The notes under the pieces were generated by a model that was given only the letters and a program-made list of their open reading frames with translations, was not told the origin of the DNA and made no database searches. Positions 37,503-46,119 of a stretch of 64,000 nt of DNA are shown here, one piece after another; positions within the stretch are counted from its first letter, which is position 1; each line of letters starts with the position of its first letter. The translations under genes and the position numbers were made by a program. This stretch comes from JAGVSZ01 sp963716855 (lineage in GTDB: Bacteria; Pseudomonadota; Gammaproteobacteria; Burkholderiales; SG8-39), in contig CAVQUV010000032.1 in NCBI GenBank assembly GCA_963716855.1, forward strand, positions 1 through 64,000, given 5' to 3'.

Positions 37503-38237
37503 GACGACCCGCGTGGTCCAGGACTCCACCTGCCAGTCGTCGCGCTCGACGACGCCGACGAAGTTCATGATTTCGCCGCGATGCACCGGGTAATGCACGA
37601 TGTGCGCGCCGGGGCCGATCCAGTTGGTGCCGACCCGCCGGCGCATGCGCGCCGGCAGCCGCGCCATGGGGATCGATCCGCGCCACGCCATCAGCCCGGT
37701 GAACTGCGGCGCATCGGGCCCGAACAGCGCCTGCCGTATGCGCGAGTGCACGCCGTCGGCGCCGATCAGCACGTCGCCGCGCGCCGCGCGGCCATCGAGC
37801 CGCAGCGTGATCCCGTGCGTCGTCTGCTCGAGGCCCGTGCACTTCGCATCCAGATGGATCGCGTCCGGCTTCTCGCGCCGCACGCCGTCGGCGAGCACCG
37901 CGAGGAGATCGGGGCGGTAGACCGTGTAGTACGGGAAGCCGTACCGTTCGACCGAGATCGCACCGAGATCGAACAGCTTCCACGTCTGGCCGGTGTTCCA
38001 GAGGCGCACTTCCTTGCCGGCGGCTTCGCAGGCGAGCGCGCCCAGCGCATCGCTCACGCCGAGCTCGTGCAGGACGCGGTTGCCGTTAGCGCTGATCTGC
38101 AGGCCCGCGCCGACTTCGCGCAGCTCGCCCGCCTGCTCGTACACGTCGACGTCGAAGCCGCGCTTCAATAGCGCGAGCGCCGCCGCGAGGCCGCCGATGC
38201 CGCCGCCGGCGATCAGGACGTGCGGCCGGTCCGCCAC
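37503..38237 (-). pseudogene. FAD-dependent aromatic monooxygenase, 3' truncated
   Basis: GTG 38237 starts VADRPHVLIAGGGIGGLAAA (GxGxxG FAD motif). It continues VDVYEQAGELREVGAGLQIS, YTVYRPDLLAVLADGVRREK, GDVLIGADGVHSRIRQALFG (DG motif) and GLMAWRGSIPMARLPARMRR, up to RDDWQVESWTTR. Homologues (salicylate, 3-hydroxybenzoate or 6-hydroxynicotinate hydroxylases) have about 390 residues with a later GD motif. Here only about 243 are present, and the frame then runs into antisense of Bug receptor 6. The truncated end coincides with the receptor's stop codon. Confidence 0.85.
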
Positions 38238-38238
38238 G

Positions 38239-38385
38239 TCAGTCGACCTGCGCGCCGGACTCCCTCACCACTCCCGCCCACATGTCAAAGAGGTCTTGCG
38301 GGTACCCGGTGTCGTGGTTTCGCGACAGGCGGATTCCAGACCGCGACCGGAATGAACTCGTGCAGCGCAGCCGGGTCACACATCG
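38239..38385 (-). pseudogene. C-terminal remnant of an unidentified gene upstream of the monooxygenase
   Basis: Ends one base before the monooxygenase GTG. The readable part is LHEFIPVAVWNPPV in one frame and, after a frame change near 38325, SRNHDTGYPQDLFDMWAGVV then RESGAQVD. The tight spacing suggests an operon partner of the monooxygenase. I do not recognise the family. Nothing similar continues beyond about 38385, where the plus-strand DUF3014 gene begins, so this gene lacks its 5' part. Confidence 0.45.
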
Positions 38386-39334
38386 ATGACGCAGGGCGGA
38401 TCCCCCGGAACGCGCGAGTTCCACGCCGACATCGTCGACCCGCACGCCGGCGCGGATCCCGCGATCGACGTGGACCGCGCCCGCCGTACCTCGACCGGTA
38501 CGGTCGACCCCGCCGTCTTCCTTCGCCCGGCGACTCCTGTGGTGGGGGGTTCCCGTCGCGCTCCTGGCCGCGGCGGGTGCCACCGCCTACTGGTACTGGC
38601 AGCGACCCCAGGCGGGGCTGCCGAAGACTCCGCCGCCCGTTGCCGGACCCCCTCCGCAGGCCGCCCCGGAGCCGGCGATCCGGCATCCCATCGAGGCGGC
38701 GCAACCCGAGACGAGCGAGCCGGTCGCCGCAACGTTGCCGCCCTCGGTGGACGAAAGCGACAAGGCGGTCGAGGAGGCGCTCGCGGGCCTCGTCGGTCGC
38801 GGCCCGCTCGAACAATTCGCGAGCCTGAGCGGATTCGTGCGCCGGGTCGTCGCGACCGTGGACAACCTGCCGCGCAACAAGGCGCCGCAACGCATGTGGC
38901 CCCTCGTGCCGACCGCGGGCACGTTCGTTACGACCGGCGGCAAGGACGCCGTCTACCTCAGCGCGGAGAACTACCGGCGGTACGAGCCGGCGCTGCGCCT
39001 CATGGAGTCGGCGGACACCGGGAAATTCGTCGCGCTCTACGTGCGCCTGTATCCGCTGTTCCAGCAGGCCTACAAGGACCTCGGGTACCCCGACAAGTAC
39101 TTCAACGACCGGCTCGTCGAGGTGATCGACCACCTGCTCGCGACGCCGGAGGTGACCGAGCCGGTGAAACTCGCGCGTCCGTGGGTGATGTACGAATTCG
39201 CCGATCCCGGACTCGAGGCGCGCTCGGCCGGGCAGAAGACCCTCCTTCGCATCGGCCCCGAGAACGCCGCGCGCGTGAAGGCGAAACTGCGCGAGATCCG
39301 CAGGCAGGTCACGGGGCGCACGCTGCCGCAATAG
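38386..39334 (+). CDS. DUF3014-domain membrane-anchored protein
   Basis: The body is clear: one transmembrane helix (RLLWWGVPVALLAAAGATAY), a Pro-rich linker (PPPVAGPPPQAAPEPAIRHP), then DUF3014 (GFVRRVVATVDNLPRNKAPQ, ENYRRYEPALRLMESADTGK, ALYVRLYPLFQQAYKDLGYP, KYFNDRLVEVIDHLLATPEV). It ends TGRTLPQ at 39334. The helix is in the same frame as the body, but no ATG or GTG precedes it in that frame. The ATG at 38386 is in another frame, so the start is misframed or lost at the adjacent breakpoint. Probably periplasmic with an inner-membrane anchor; function unknown. Confidence 0.8.
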
Positions 39335-39347
39335 GCGCGACCGCGCG

Positions 39348-39692
39348 TCACCCGACGCCGAGCAATTCCACTTCGAACACCAGCGTCGCGTTCGGCGGGA
39401 TGACGCCACCGGCGCCGCGCGCGCCGTAGCCGAGCGCCGGTGGAATGGTGAGCTTGCGCACGCCCCCGACGCGCATGCCTTGCACGCCTTCGTCCCAGCC
39501 GGCGATCACGCGCTGTGCGCCGAGCGGAAAGACGAACGGATCCCCCCGGTCCTTGCTCGAGTCGAACTTCGTGCCGTCGGTAAGCCAGCCGGTGTAGTGC
39601 ACGGTGACGCGCTGGCCCGCGGCGGCGGCATCGCCGGCGCCCAGGGTGACCTCTTCGATCACGAGGCCGGTTGCGGTGGTGGTAGAGGCCAT
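39348..39692 (-). CDS. FKBP-type peptidyl-prolyl cis-trans isomerase
   Basis: 114 residues of a single FKBP domain: VTVHYTGWLTDGTKFDSSKD, GDPFVFPLGAQRVIAGWDEG, VQGMRVGGVRKLTIPPALGY and IPPNATLVFEVELLGVG. The active-site aromatic and Asp positions (YTGWL, FDSS, VIAGWDEG, GYG) are kept. No signal peptide, so cytosolic. AAGGAA before ATG 39692. It follows the MFS gene by 32 bp on the same strand. Confidence 0.93.
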   Translation of the reverse strand: MASTTTATGLVIEEVTLGAGDAAAAGQRVTVHYTGWLTDGTKFDSSKDRGDPFVFPLGAQRVIAGWDEGVQGMRVGGVRKLTIPPALGYGARGAGGVIPPNATLVFEVELLGVG

Positions 39693-39724
39693 TTGCGTTC
39701 CTTTCGGTCGGAGAAAAGCGGTTC

Positions 39725-40900
39725 TCAGTGCGGCGCGCGCTGCGGCCGATAGACCGCGAGCGCGATGAGCGAGGCCGCCACGCCGCTCGCGCACACGCCG
39801 AGCCAGCCCGCATACGTCCATGCGGTGCTTGCGATGAATGCGCCGGTCGCGTTGCCGCCCCATACGTGGATTGCGAAGATGGTGTTCGAGCGGCTCCGCG
39901 CCTCCGGATCCGCGGTCGTGACCATCGCCTGGTTCGCCACCATCGCGGACCGCAGTCCACAGTCCTGCAGCATCGCGCCGAGGACGATCGCGACAATCGT
40001 CACGACGCCGAAGCCGAACGTGAGATAGGCGGCCATCACGAGGCAGATCCCGGTGGTGACGACCGGCCGCACGCCGACCCGATCCATCCAGCGGCCGGCC
40101 GGGCGCGCGACGAGAACCCCCGCCGCGCCCGGGATGCCGAAGAGTCCCGCGATTGCCGGTCCCATGCCGTGCACCGCGGCGAGCATCGGCGCAAGCGTCG
40201 CCCAGAACCCGCCGTAGCAGACCCCGAGCAGAAACTGCACCGCGGAGGCGCGGCGCAGGTCCGCGCGGCTGCGCACGAGCCCGAGGAGCGAGCGCATCAG
40301 AGCCACGTAAGGAAGGCGCGTCTTGGGCGGCGCGTTCGGCAGACGCGCGATCAGCGCGGGAGCGAGCGCGAGCATCATCGCGGCCGACATCAGGTAGGTC
40401 CAGCGCCATCCGAGGTACGCCGTTATCAAGCCGCCGCCCACCCGCCCGAACAGGATGCCCAGGAAGAGCCCGGACATCACCGTGCCAATCGCGCGGCCGC
40501 GCTCGCCCGGGGCGGAGAACTCGGCGATGAATGGCAGGATGTGCTGCGAGATGCTCGCGAAGACGCCGACGAACAGTGCGGCAACGATGAGCACCGCGAG
40601 GTTGTGGGCAGCGCCCATCGCGAGCGTCGCGGCAATCAGGCACCACAGCTGCACGATGATCAGCCGGCGCTTGTCGATGCGATCGCCGAGCGGCGCGAGA
40701 CACAGCGTGCCGGCGAGGAAGCCACCAAAGCTGCACGTGGCCACCCAGCCGACCGCCGCGGCGCTCGCGCCGAATTCGCGCGCGAACTCGGGGAGCATCG
40801 GGGTCTGGAAGTGCACCGTCCCCGCGGTGGTGAAGCAGGTGGCCGTGAGCAGCGCCATCAGCCCGGGCGTGAGCCGCGGGCGCTCCGGCGCCCGATTCAC
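39725..40900 (-). CDS. MFS transporter
   Basis: 391 residues with 12 hydrophobic segments. Motif A-like LAPLGDRIDKRRLIIVQLWC follows helix 2, with GFLAGTLCLAP before it. The second half has GRWMDRVGVRPVVTTGICLV. GTG 40900 overlaps the TGA of the DODA gene as GTGA, so translation is coupled and the two probably act together: export or uptake linked to an aromatic ring-cleavage substrate. The family pattern resembles YnfM/NepI-type drug/H+ antiporters; the substrate is unknown. Confidence 0.88.
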   Translation of the reverse strand: MNRAPERPRLTPGLMALLTATCFTTAGTVHFQTPMLPEFAREFGASAAAVGWVATCSFGGFLAGTLCLAPLGDRIDKRRLIIVQLWCLIAATLAMGAAHNLAVLIVAALFVGVFASISQHILPFIAEFSAPGERGRAIGTVMSGLFLGILFGRVGGGLITAYLGWRWTYLMSAAMMLALAPALIARLPNAPPKTRLPYVALMRSLLGLVRSRADLRRASAVQFLLGVCYGGFWATLAPMLAAVHGMGPAIAGLFGIPGAAGVLVARPAGRWMDRVGVRPVVTTGICLVMAAYLTFGFGVVTIVAIVLGAMLQDCGLRSAMVANQAMVTTADPEARSRSNTIFAIHVWGGNATGAFIASTAWTYAGWLGVCASGVAASLIALAVYRPQRAPH

Positions 40901-41682
40901 CCGATCACCACCGAGAGCATTCCGACCGAGCCGATGTCGATGCCGTCGACGGGAAACTCGAGCTTTTCCCCTGCATCGTGCAGCGCGATGCAGTACAGCA
41001 GCGGGAGGTAGTGATCCGGCGTGGGAATCGAGAGCCGCGCGTCCTCGCCGAGGCTCTCGTACGCGAGGAGCGGACCGTGCTCGCGCGCCGCGAGCAGGGT
41101 GCGCACCCGGTCGTTGAACCGCAGCGCCCAGTCGTAGGGCGCCGCATCGGCGCTGCGCCGCATCAGACCCAGGTTGTGCACGACGTTGCCGCTGCCGATG
41201 ACGAGGACCCCTTCGTCGCGCAGCGGCGCGAGCCGCTTGCCCAGCGCGTAGTGGAACGACGCGGGCTGCGTGCCATCGATGCTGAGCTGCACGACCGGAA
41301 TGTCCGCGGCCGGAAACGCGTGCAGGAGCACCTGCCAGGTCCCGTGATCGAGGCCCCAGCTCTCGTCGAGCGGCGCGTCGACCGGCGCGACGAGCGCGCG
41401 CACGCGCCGCGCGAGCGCCGGATCGCCCGGCGCAGGGTAGGAGACCTCGTACAGCGGCTTCGGGAAACCGTAGAAATCGTGGATCGTGCGCGGCCGCTCC
41501 ATCGCGGTCACCGCGGTGCCGCGCGTGTACCAGTGCGCCGACACCGAGAGGATCGCCCGGGGTCGCGGCAGGGTTGCGCCGAGCTGCCGCCACACGTCGG
41601 CGTAGCGGTTGGGCTGAATCGCGTTCATGGGGCTGCCGTGTCCGAAGAACACGACGGGCATGCGCAGAGGGGAGGCAGACAT
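40897..41682 (-). CDS. DODA-type extradiol aromatic ring-opening dioxygenase family protein
   Basis: 261 residues similar to YgiD/4,5-DOPA dioxygenase: VVFFGHGSPMNAIQPNRYAD (metal His), AILSVSAHWYTRGTAVTAME (metal His), IHDFYGFPKPLYEVSYPAPG, SWGLDHGTWQVLLHAFP (His), VVQLSIDG, VLVIGSGNVVHNLGLM (catalytic His) and PTPDHYLPLLYCIALH. These are the zinc or iron ligands of the LigB superfamily. ATG 41682 chosen (MSASPLRMPVVF). Overlaps the MFS gene by four bases. Confidence 0.9.
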   Translation of the reverse strand: MSASPLRMPVVFFGHGSPMNAIQPNRYADVWRQLGATLPRPRAILSVSAHWYTRGTAVTAMERPRTIHDFYGFPKPLYEVSYPAPGDPALARRVRALVAPVDAPLDESWGLDHGTWQVLLHAFPAADIPVVQLSIDGTQPASFHYALGKRLAPLRDEGVLVIGSGNVVHNLGLMRRSADAAPYDWALRFNDRVRTLLAAREHGPLLAYESLGEDARLSIPTPDHYLPLLYCIALHDAGEKLEFPVDGIDIGSVGMLSVVIG

Positions 41683-41809
41683 GGCGGCGGGGTCTCTCGT
41701 GTGGCGGGCGGCGCCGCGATCACGCGAGTCTATTCGATGGCCGCGTGGCACTCCAGCGACGCTCGCTGCTACCATTGCGGCCCGACGCGTCGCGCCACCC
41801 GGAGAGGAC

Positions 41810-42871
41810 TTGACCGCTGCCCCGATCCGCTTTCCGTTCGACCGCCTGCGCGACTTCGTCGCAGCGGCGTTCGAGCGCGTCGGCATTCCGGCCGAGGACG
41901 CTCACGCGCTCGGCAGCCTCATGGCCGAGGCCGACCTGCAGGGCTCCGACGGTCACGGGGTGATCCGGCTCGCGCCCTACGTGCGGCGCATCAAGTCGGG
42001 CGGCGTCAACGTGAAGCCGAACATCCGCGTCGCGGAGGAGCGGCCCGCCATGGCCCTCGTGCACGGCGACAACGGCATGGGCCACCTCGTGATGAAGCGG
42101 GCCGCCGCGATCGCGATCGAGAAGGCGCGCACGACCGGCGTGGCGTGGGTCGGCACGCAGTGGAGCAACCATGCGGGGCCCGCCTCGCTCTATGCGCGCA
42201 TGCCGCTCGCGCACGACATGATCGGGCTCTACCTCGCGGTCGGCAACGCGAACCACCTTCCGCCGTGGGGCGGCCTCGACATGCTGCTCTCGACGAATCC
42301 GATCGCCGCGGCGATCCCGGCACTCGAGGAAGCGCCGGTGGTCCTCGACATGGCCACGACTGTCGCCGCGTACGGCAAGGTGAAGGCGAAGGCGCAGCGC
42401 GGCGAGATGATGCCCGAGGGCTGGATGATGGACCGCGCCGGCCGGCCGATCACCGACCCGAAGCGCGCGGCCGAAGGCTTCCTGCTCCCGATCGGCGGCT
42501 ACAAGGGCTACGGCCTCGCGCTGATCGTCGGACTGCTCGCGGGCACGTTGAACCGCGCGGCGATGGGAAAGGACGTGCTCGACTTCAACGCCGACTTCCA
42601 GGGCGCCTCGAACACCGGGCAGGCGATCGTGGCGATCGACGTCGCGGCATTCGGCGATGTCGGCGAGTTCAAGCGGCGCGTCGACAAGGTCGTGCGCGAC
42701 ATGCGGAACGCCGAGCGGATGCCCGGCGTCGACCGGATCTGGGTGCCCGGCGAGCAGAGCAACGCCAAGCGCGTCGCGTACGCGCGAGACGGTATTCCGC
42801 TTGCGCCGCAGCTCGTTGAAGCGCTGGACCAGGTGGCAGCCGAGCTGGGCATCGCGCGGCTCGCCCGGTGA
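41810..42871 (+). CDS. Ldh2-family malate/L-lactate-type dehydrogenase
   Basis: About 353 residues, best start TTG 41810 after GGAGAGG. Family features: FAAAFERVGIP-like start, EADLQGSDGHGVIRLAPYVR (catalytic His in GSDGHGV), ALVHGDNGMGHLVMKRAAAI, VAWVGTQWSNHAGPASLYAR, PIAAAIPALEEAPVVLDMAT, GFLLPIGGYKGYGLALIVGL and VDRIWVPGEQS. This family reduces or oxidises 2-hydroxy acids (malate, lactate, ureidoglycolate, 2,3-diketogulonate) with NAD(P). It is first in a co-directional cluster to 48,838 with two Gfo/Idh enzymes. Confidence 0.9.
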   Translation: MTAAPIRFPFDRLRDFVAAAFERVGIPAEDAHALGSLMAEADLQGSDGHGVIRLAPYVRRIKSGGVNVKPNIRVAEERPAMALVHGDNGMGHLVMKRAAAIAIEKARTTGVAWVGTQWSNHAGPASLYARMPLAHDMIGLYLAVGNANHLPPWGGLDMLLSTNPIAAAIPALEEAPVVLDMATTVAAYGKVKAKAQRGEMMPEGWMMDRAGRPITDPKRAAEGFLLPIGGYKGYGLALIVGLLAGTLNRAAMGKDVLDFNADFQGASNTGQAIVAIDVAAFGDVGEFKRRVDKVVRDMRNAERMPGVDRIWVPGEQSNAKRVAYARDGIPLAPQLVEALDQVAAELGIARLAR

Positions 42872-42888
42872 AACAGGAGGAAGGATCG

Positions 42889-43956
42889 ATGCGACAAGTC
42901 GAAGTCGGCGTGATCGGGACCGGTTGGTGCGGCGGCATTCGGGCGGAGACCCTCGCGACCCATCCGCTCGTGAAGGCGCTGCACATCGCCGAGATCCGGC
43001 CGGAGCGGCTCGCCGAGGTGGCTAGAATCACCAAGGCGCACACCGCTAGCGCCGACTGGCACGCCATCTCGTCAAACCCCGCGATCGAGGTGGTGTACAT
43101 CTCGGCCACGCCCGAGTCGACCCATTTCCCGATGGCGAAGGAATGCCTTGCCGCGGGCAAGCACGTGTTCCTCGAGAAGCCGATCGCGATCGAGCTGTGG
43201 CAGGCCGACGAGCTCGTTGCGGCTGCGAAGCGCAACCGCCTGAAGTTCTCGATCGGCTATTCCCAGCGCTTCAACCCGAAGTTCGCGTACGTGCGCAAGT
43301 GCCTGCGCGACGGCACGATCGGCAAGCCGGTGAGCGCCCTCGTCAGTCGCCACATCACGCGCAGCCTCGGCACCAAGATCACCGGCCGCTCGAAGCTCTC
43401 GCCCGCGGCGATGGAGTCGACGCACGACCTGGACTTCGTGCTCTGGTGCCTGGAGCCCGCCAAGCCGGTGCGCGTCTACTCGCAGGTCAACTTCGGCGCG
43501 CTGCAGGCGACGACCGGCGCGCCGATCCCCGATGCGCAGTGGATCACCGTCACGATGGACAGCGGTCTCACGTTCGTGGTCGGCGGCGGGTGGAGCCTGC
43601 CGCCCGGCTACCCGAACTTCTCGACGACCTGGATCGAGATGGTCGGCACCGAGGGCGCGCTGCTCGTCGACGACAGCCATCGCGACGTGGTGCTGAACAC
43701 GATGCAGAAGGGCATGCAGCTGCCGATGTCGACGATGCCCGGGGAGCCGGTCGAGCACGTGTACGCCGGACCGATGGCCGCCGAGACGGTGCACTTCCTC
43801 GAAGCGGCGGTGCACGACCGGCCGGTGATGGTCACGCCGGAGCACGCGCGCATGGTGATGGAGGTGTACGTCGCCGCGGACCTCTCGGCCGAGCGCAACG
43901 AGATCGTCACGCTTCCGCTCTCGGGCGCACAGCTGCGGCTCGCGGCGGGAGGCTAG
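42889..43956 (+). CDS. Gfo/Idh/MocA-family oxidoreductase 1
   Basis: 355 residues, AGGAGG before ATG 42889. NAD-binding VEVGVIGTGWCGGIRAETLA, then VVYISATPESTHFPMAKECL, VFLEKPIAIELWQADELVAA (EKP motif) and FSIGYSQRFNPKFAYVRKCL. The C-terminal substrate domain has ESTHDLDFVLWCLEPAKPVR and TWIEMVGTEGALLVDD. Uses NAD(P)(H) on sugars, cyclitols or hydroxy-acids. The neighbouring Gfo/Idh 2 is a diverged paralogue starting five bases later. Confidence 0.93.
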   Translation: MRQVEVGVIGTGWCGGIRAETLATHPLVKALHIAEIRPERLAEVARITKAHTASADWHAISSNPAIEVVYISATPESTHFPMAKECLAAGKHVFLEKPIAIELWQADELVAAAKRNRLKFSIGYSQRFNPKFAYVRKCLRDGTIGKPVSALVSRHITRSLGTKITGRSKLSPAAMESTHDLDFVLWCLEPAKPVRVYSQVNFGALQATTGAPIPDAQWITVTMDSGLTFVVGGGWSLPPGYPNFSTTWIEMVGTEGALLVDDSHRDVVLNTMQKGMQLPMSTMPGEPVEHVYAGPMAAETVHFLEAAVHDRPVMVTPEHARMVMEVYVAADLSAERNEIVTLPLSGAQLRLAAGG

Positions 43957-43960
43957 CGCG

Positions 43961-45058
43961 ATGCGCGGCAGGGAAGCGAAGCGCATCGGCCTCGCGATCG
44001 TCGGCGCGGGCCGCGTCGGCCTGTTCCGCGGCGAGGTCGCGATGCGCCATCCTCAGGTCGGCTGGATCGGGATCGCGGAGAAGAACCCCGAGCGCGCGAA
44101 GCTCGTCGCCGAGAAGCTCAAGGCCGACTTCGTCACCGCCGACCACCGCGAGCTGCTGCGCCGTCCCGAGACCAACGCGGTGATCGTCTCCACCGACGAG
44201 CACCTGCACGTCGATCCGATCCTCGCCGCGGTCGAGCGCGGCCATGCGCTGCTGATCGAGAAGCCGCTCGCGACCGAGCTCGCCGATTCGGCGCGCGTGC
44301 TGAAGGCGATCGAGTCGGCCGGCGTCGATGCGGTCGTGGGCTATACGCAGCGCTTCCGCCGACGCTGGCTCGCCGCGAAAGAGAAGGTCAGGACCGGCGC
44401 GCTCGGCGACGTGACCCTCGTGACCTCGCGCGCCTTCATGAACCGGCTCGTCGCGATCGACAACTACCGGCGCACCGACAAGCCCGAGACGATCTCGCCG
44501 ATGGTCATCTCCGGCACGCACGCGCTCGACGTCGTGATGTGGATGATGGAGGCGAAGACGCCGGTCGAGTGCTACGCGCGCTCGGTCGACAAGGTGCTCG
44601 GCCCCGAGTGGAAGGGCATCGATGCGACAGCGGGGCTGATCACCTTCAGCGACGGCAGCATCTATCACCTGAACATCTCGTGGGCGCTGCCGGTCACCTG
44701 GCCCGGCGCGGTGTACAGCCTCGAGGTCGGCATCGTCGGCACCACCGGCGTGCTCACGATCGACGACACGCACCGCGACATCGTGCTTGCCGTGGGCGCC
44801 GCGCAATCGGAGGGCTACGCGCCCGACAAGAGCCGTCTCGTCGATTTCATGGGCAGCTACCCGCCGGGCGACATGGCGCTCGGCGAGCTGCGCGGCCCGA
44901 TGCGCGACGAGACCGAGTCGTGGCTGAACCGCGTCGCGCTCGGCCTGCCCACGCAGGCCGCGACCGCCGCCGAGGCGCACAACCGCCTCATGCTCACGAA
45001 AGCGCTCGATCTGTCGGCGCAGCGCCGCGCGCCCGTGAAACTGCCGATCGAATATTGA
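43961..45058 (+). CDS. Gfo/Idh/MocA-family oxidoreductase 2
   Basis: 365 residues: KRIGLAIVGAGRVGLFRGEV (GxGxxG), LIEKPLATELADSARVLKAI (EKP), VVGYTQRFRRRWLAAKEKVR, ISGTHALDVVMWMMEAKTPV and VGIVGTTGVLTIDDTHRDIV. The TH.LDVVMWMM and TTG.LTIDD.HRD stretches parallel Gfo/Idh 1, pointing to duplication with specialisation. It ends at 45058 and is followed by two hairpins and an amidohydrolase gene. No frame breaks. Confidence 0.93.
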   Translation: MRGREAKRIGLAIVGAGRVGLFRGEVAMRHPQVGWIGIAEKNPERAKLVAEKLKADFVTADHRELLRRPETNAVIVSTDEHLHVDPILAAVERGHALLIEKPLATELADSARVLKAIESAGVDAVVGYTQRFRRRWLAAKEKVRTGALGDVTLVTSRAFMNRLVAIDNYRRTDKPETISPMVISGTHALDVVMWMMEAKTPVECYARSVDKVLGPEWKGIDATAGLITFSDGSIYHLNISWALPVTWPGAVYSLEVGIVGTTGVLTIDDTHRDIVLAVGAAQSEGYAPDKSRLVDFMGSYPPGDMALGELRGPMRDETESWLNRVALGLPTQAATAAEAHNRLMLTKALDLSAQRRAPVKLPIEY

Positions 45059-45060
45059 TA

Positions 45061-45118
45061 GGCCCTAACGAGGTTAGGGCCCTGATCCCGGGGAGCACGA
45101 GGGGCTGTGGCCCCTCGT
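45061..45118. terminator. two consecutive perfect 9-bp hairpins
   Basis: GGCCCTAAC (45061-45069) pairs with GTTAGGGCC (45073-45081) over a three-base loop. ACGAGGGGC (45097-45105) pairs with GCCCCTCGT (45110-45118) over TGTG. Neither is followed by a T-run, so they may be RNA-processing or partial-termination signals rather than classical terminators. They start two bases after a stop codon and end 16 bases before the next ATG. Confidence 0.6.
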
Positions 45119-45134
45119 ATCGTTGGAGACTGGA

Positions 45135-46118
45135 ATGACGACCATCGACATCCACGCGCACTGGTACCCGGCCGAATGGCTGCGCCTGATGGAGCGGGAC
45201 GCCGAGCGCTTCGGCGGCAGGCTCCAGCGCACGCCGAAGGGCTACCTGATCACCACCCAACTGCTCACGAACGCGTTCACCGACGAGTTCGTCGATCTCG
45301 ACCGCCGGCTCGCGGGCATGGATCGCACCGGCGTGCAGGTGCAGCTACTGTCGCTGACGACGCCGATGGTGTACTGGGCGCCGGCCGATTTCGGGCTGGC
45401 CCTGGCGCAGTGCTACAACGATGCAGTGTCTGCGGCGCACCTCAAACATCCCGAGCGGCTGTTCGGCGCGGCGATGCTACCCATGCAGGCGCCGGAGCTC
45501 GCGCTCAAGGAGCTCGAGCGAGCGGCGAAGCTGCCCGGCATGCGCGGGCTCTACCTCGCGACCAACGTGAACGGCACGGAGCTGGACGACAAGTCGTTCT
45601 GGCCGATCTACGCAAAGTGCGAGGCGCTGCGCTGGCCGATCTTCCTGCACCCGGTCGACACGATCGGCCGCGACCGCACGCAACGCTTCTACCTGCGCAA
45701 TCTGCTCGGCAATCCGTACGACACCGGCGTCGCCGCGGCGCATCTGATCTTCGGCGGCGTGCTCGACGCGTTCCCGCGCCTGGAGGTGAACCTGCCGCAT
45801 GCCGGGGGCACGCTGCCCGGGGTGATCGGCCGGCTCGACCACGGCACCCGAGTGCGGCCGGAGCTCGCGCACATGAAGCAGCCGCCGAGCGCGTACCTGC
45901 GCCGCTTCACGTACGACACGATCGGTCACGACGACCGCATCAATCTGAACCTCGTGCGCCTCGTCGGCGCCGACCGCGTGCTGCTCGGGACCGACTACTG
46001 TTTCGACATGGGCCTCGCCGAGCCGGTGCAGACGGTGAACCGCCTGACCGACCTCGCGCAGGCGGAGCGCGACCAAATTCTGGGCCGCAATGCGGCCCGC
46101 CTGCTGGGACTCGACTGA
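45135..46118 (+). CDS. amidohydrolase-2 (ACMSD-type) family protein
   Basis: 327 residues: TTIDIHAHWYPAEWLRLMER (HxH metal site), LDRRLAGMDRTGVQVQLLSL, LPGMRGLYLATNVNG, LRWPIFLHPVDTIGRDRTQR (metal His), LEVNLPHAGGTLPGVIGRL (His) and ADRVLLGTDYCFDMGLAEPV (metal Asp). The order is that of amino-carboxymuconate-semialdehyde decarboxylase-like enzymes, which decarboxylate or hydrolyse aromatic or keto-acid intermediates. The Bug receptor 7 gene begins two bases after its stop. Confidence 0.92.
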   Translation: MTTIDIHAHWYPAEWLRLMERDAERFGGRLQRTPKGYLITTQLLTNAFTDEFVDLDRRLAGMDRTGVQVQLLSLTTPMVYWAPADFGLALAQCYNDAVSAAHLKHPERLFGAAMLPMQAPELALKELERAAKLPGMRGLYLATNVNGTELDDKSFWPIYAKCEALRWPIFLHPVDTIGRDRTQRFYLRNLLGNPYDTGVAAAHLIFGGVLDAFPRLEVNLPHAGGTLPGVIGRLDHGTRVRPELAHMKQPPSAYLRRFTYDTIGHDDRINLNLVRLVGADRVLLGTDYCFDMGLAEPVQTVNRLTDLAQAERDQILGRNAARLLGLD

Positions 46119-46119
46119 C

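Noticed and set aside
36504..38237. 577-residue monooxygenase with a novel C-terminal domain
   Set aside because: The C-terminal part is exactly the antisense of Bug receptor 6. The real similarity stops near 37,510.
45059..45134. Riboswitch between Gfo/Idh 2 and the amidohydrolase
   Set aside because: Only two simple hairpins, with no conserved aptamer sequence that I recognise.
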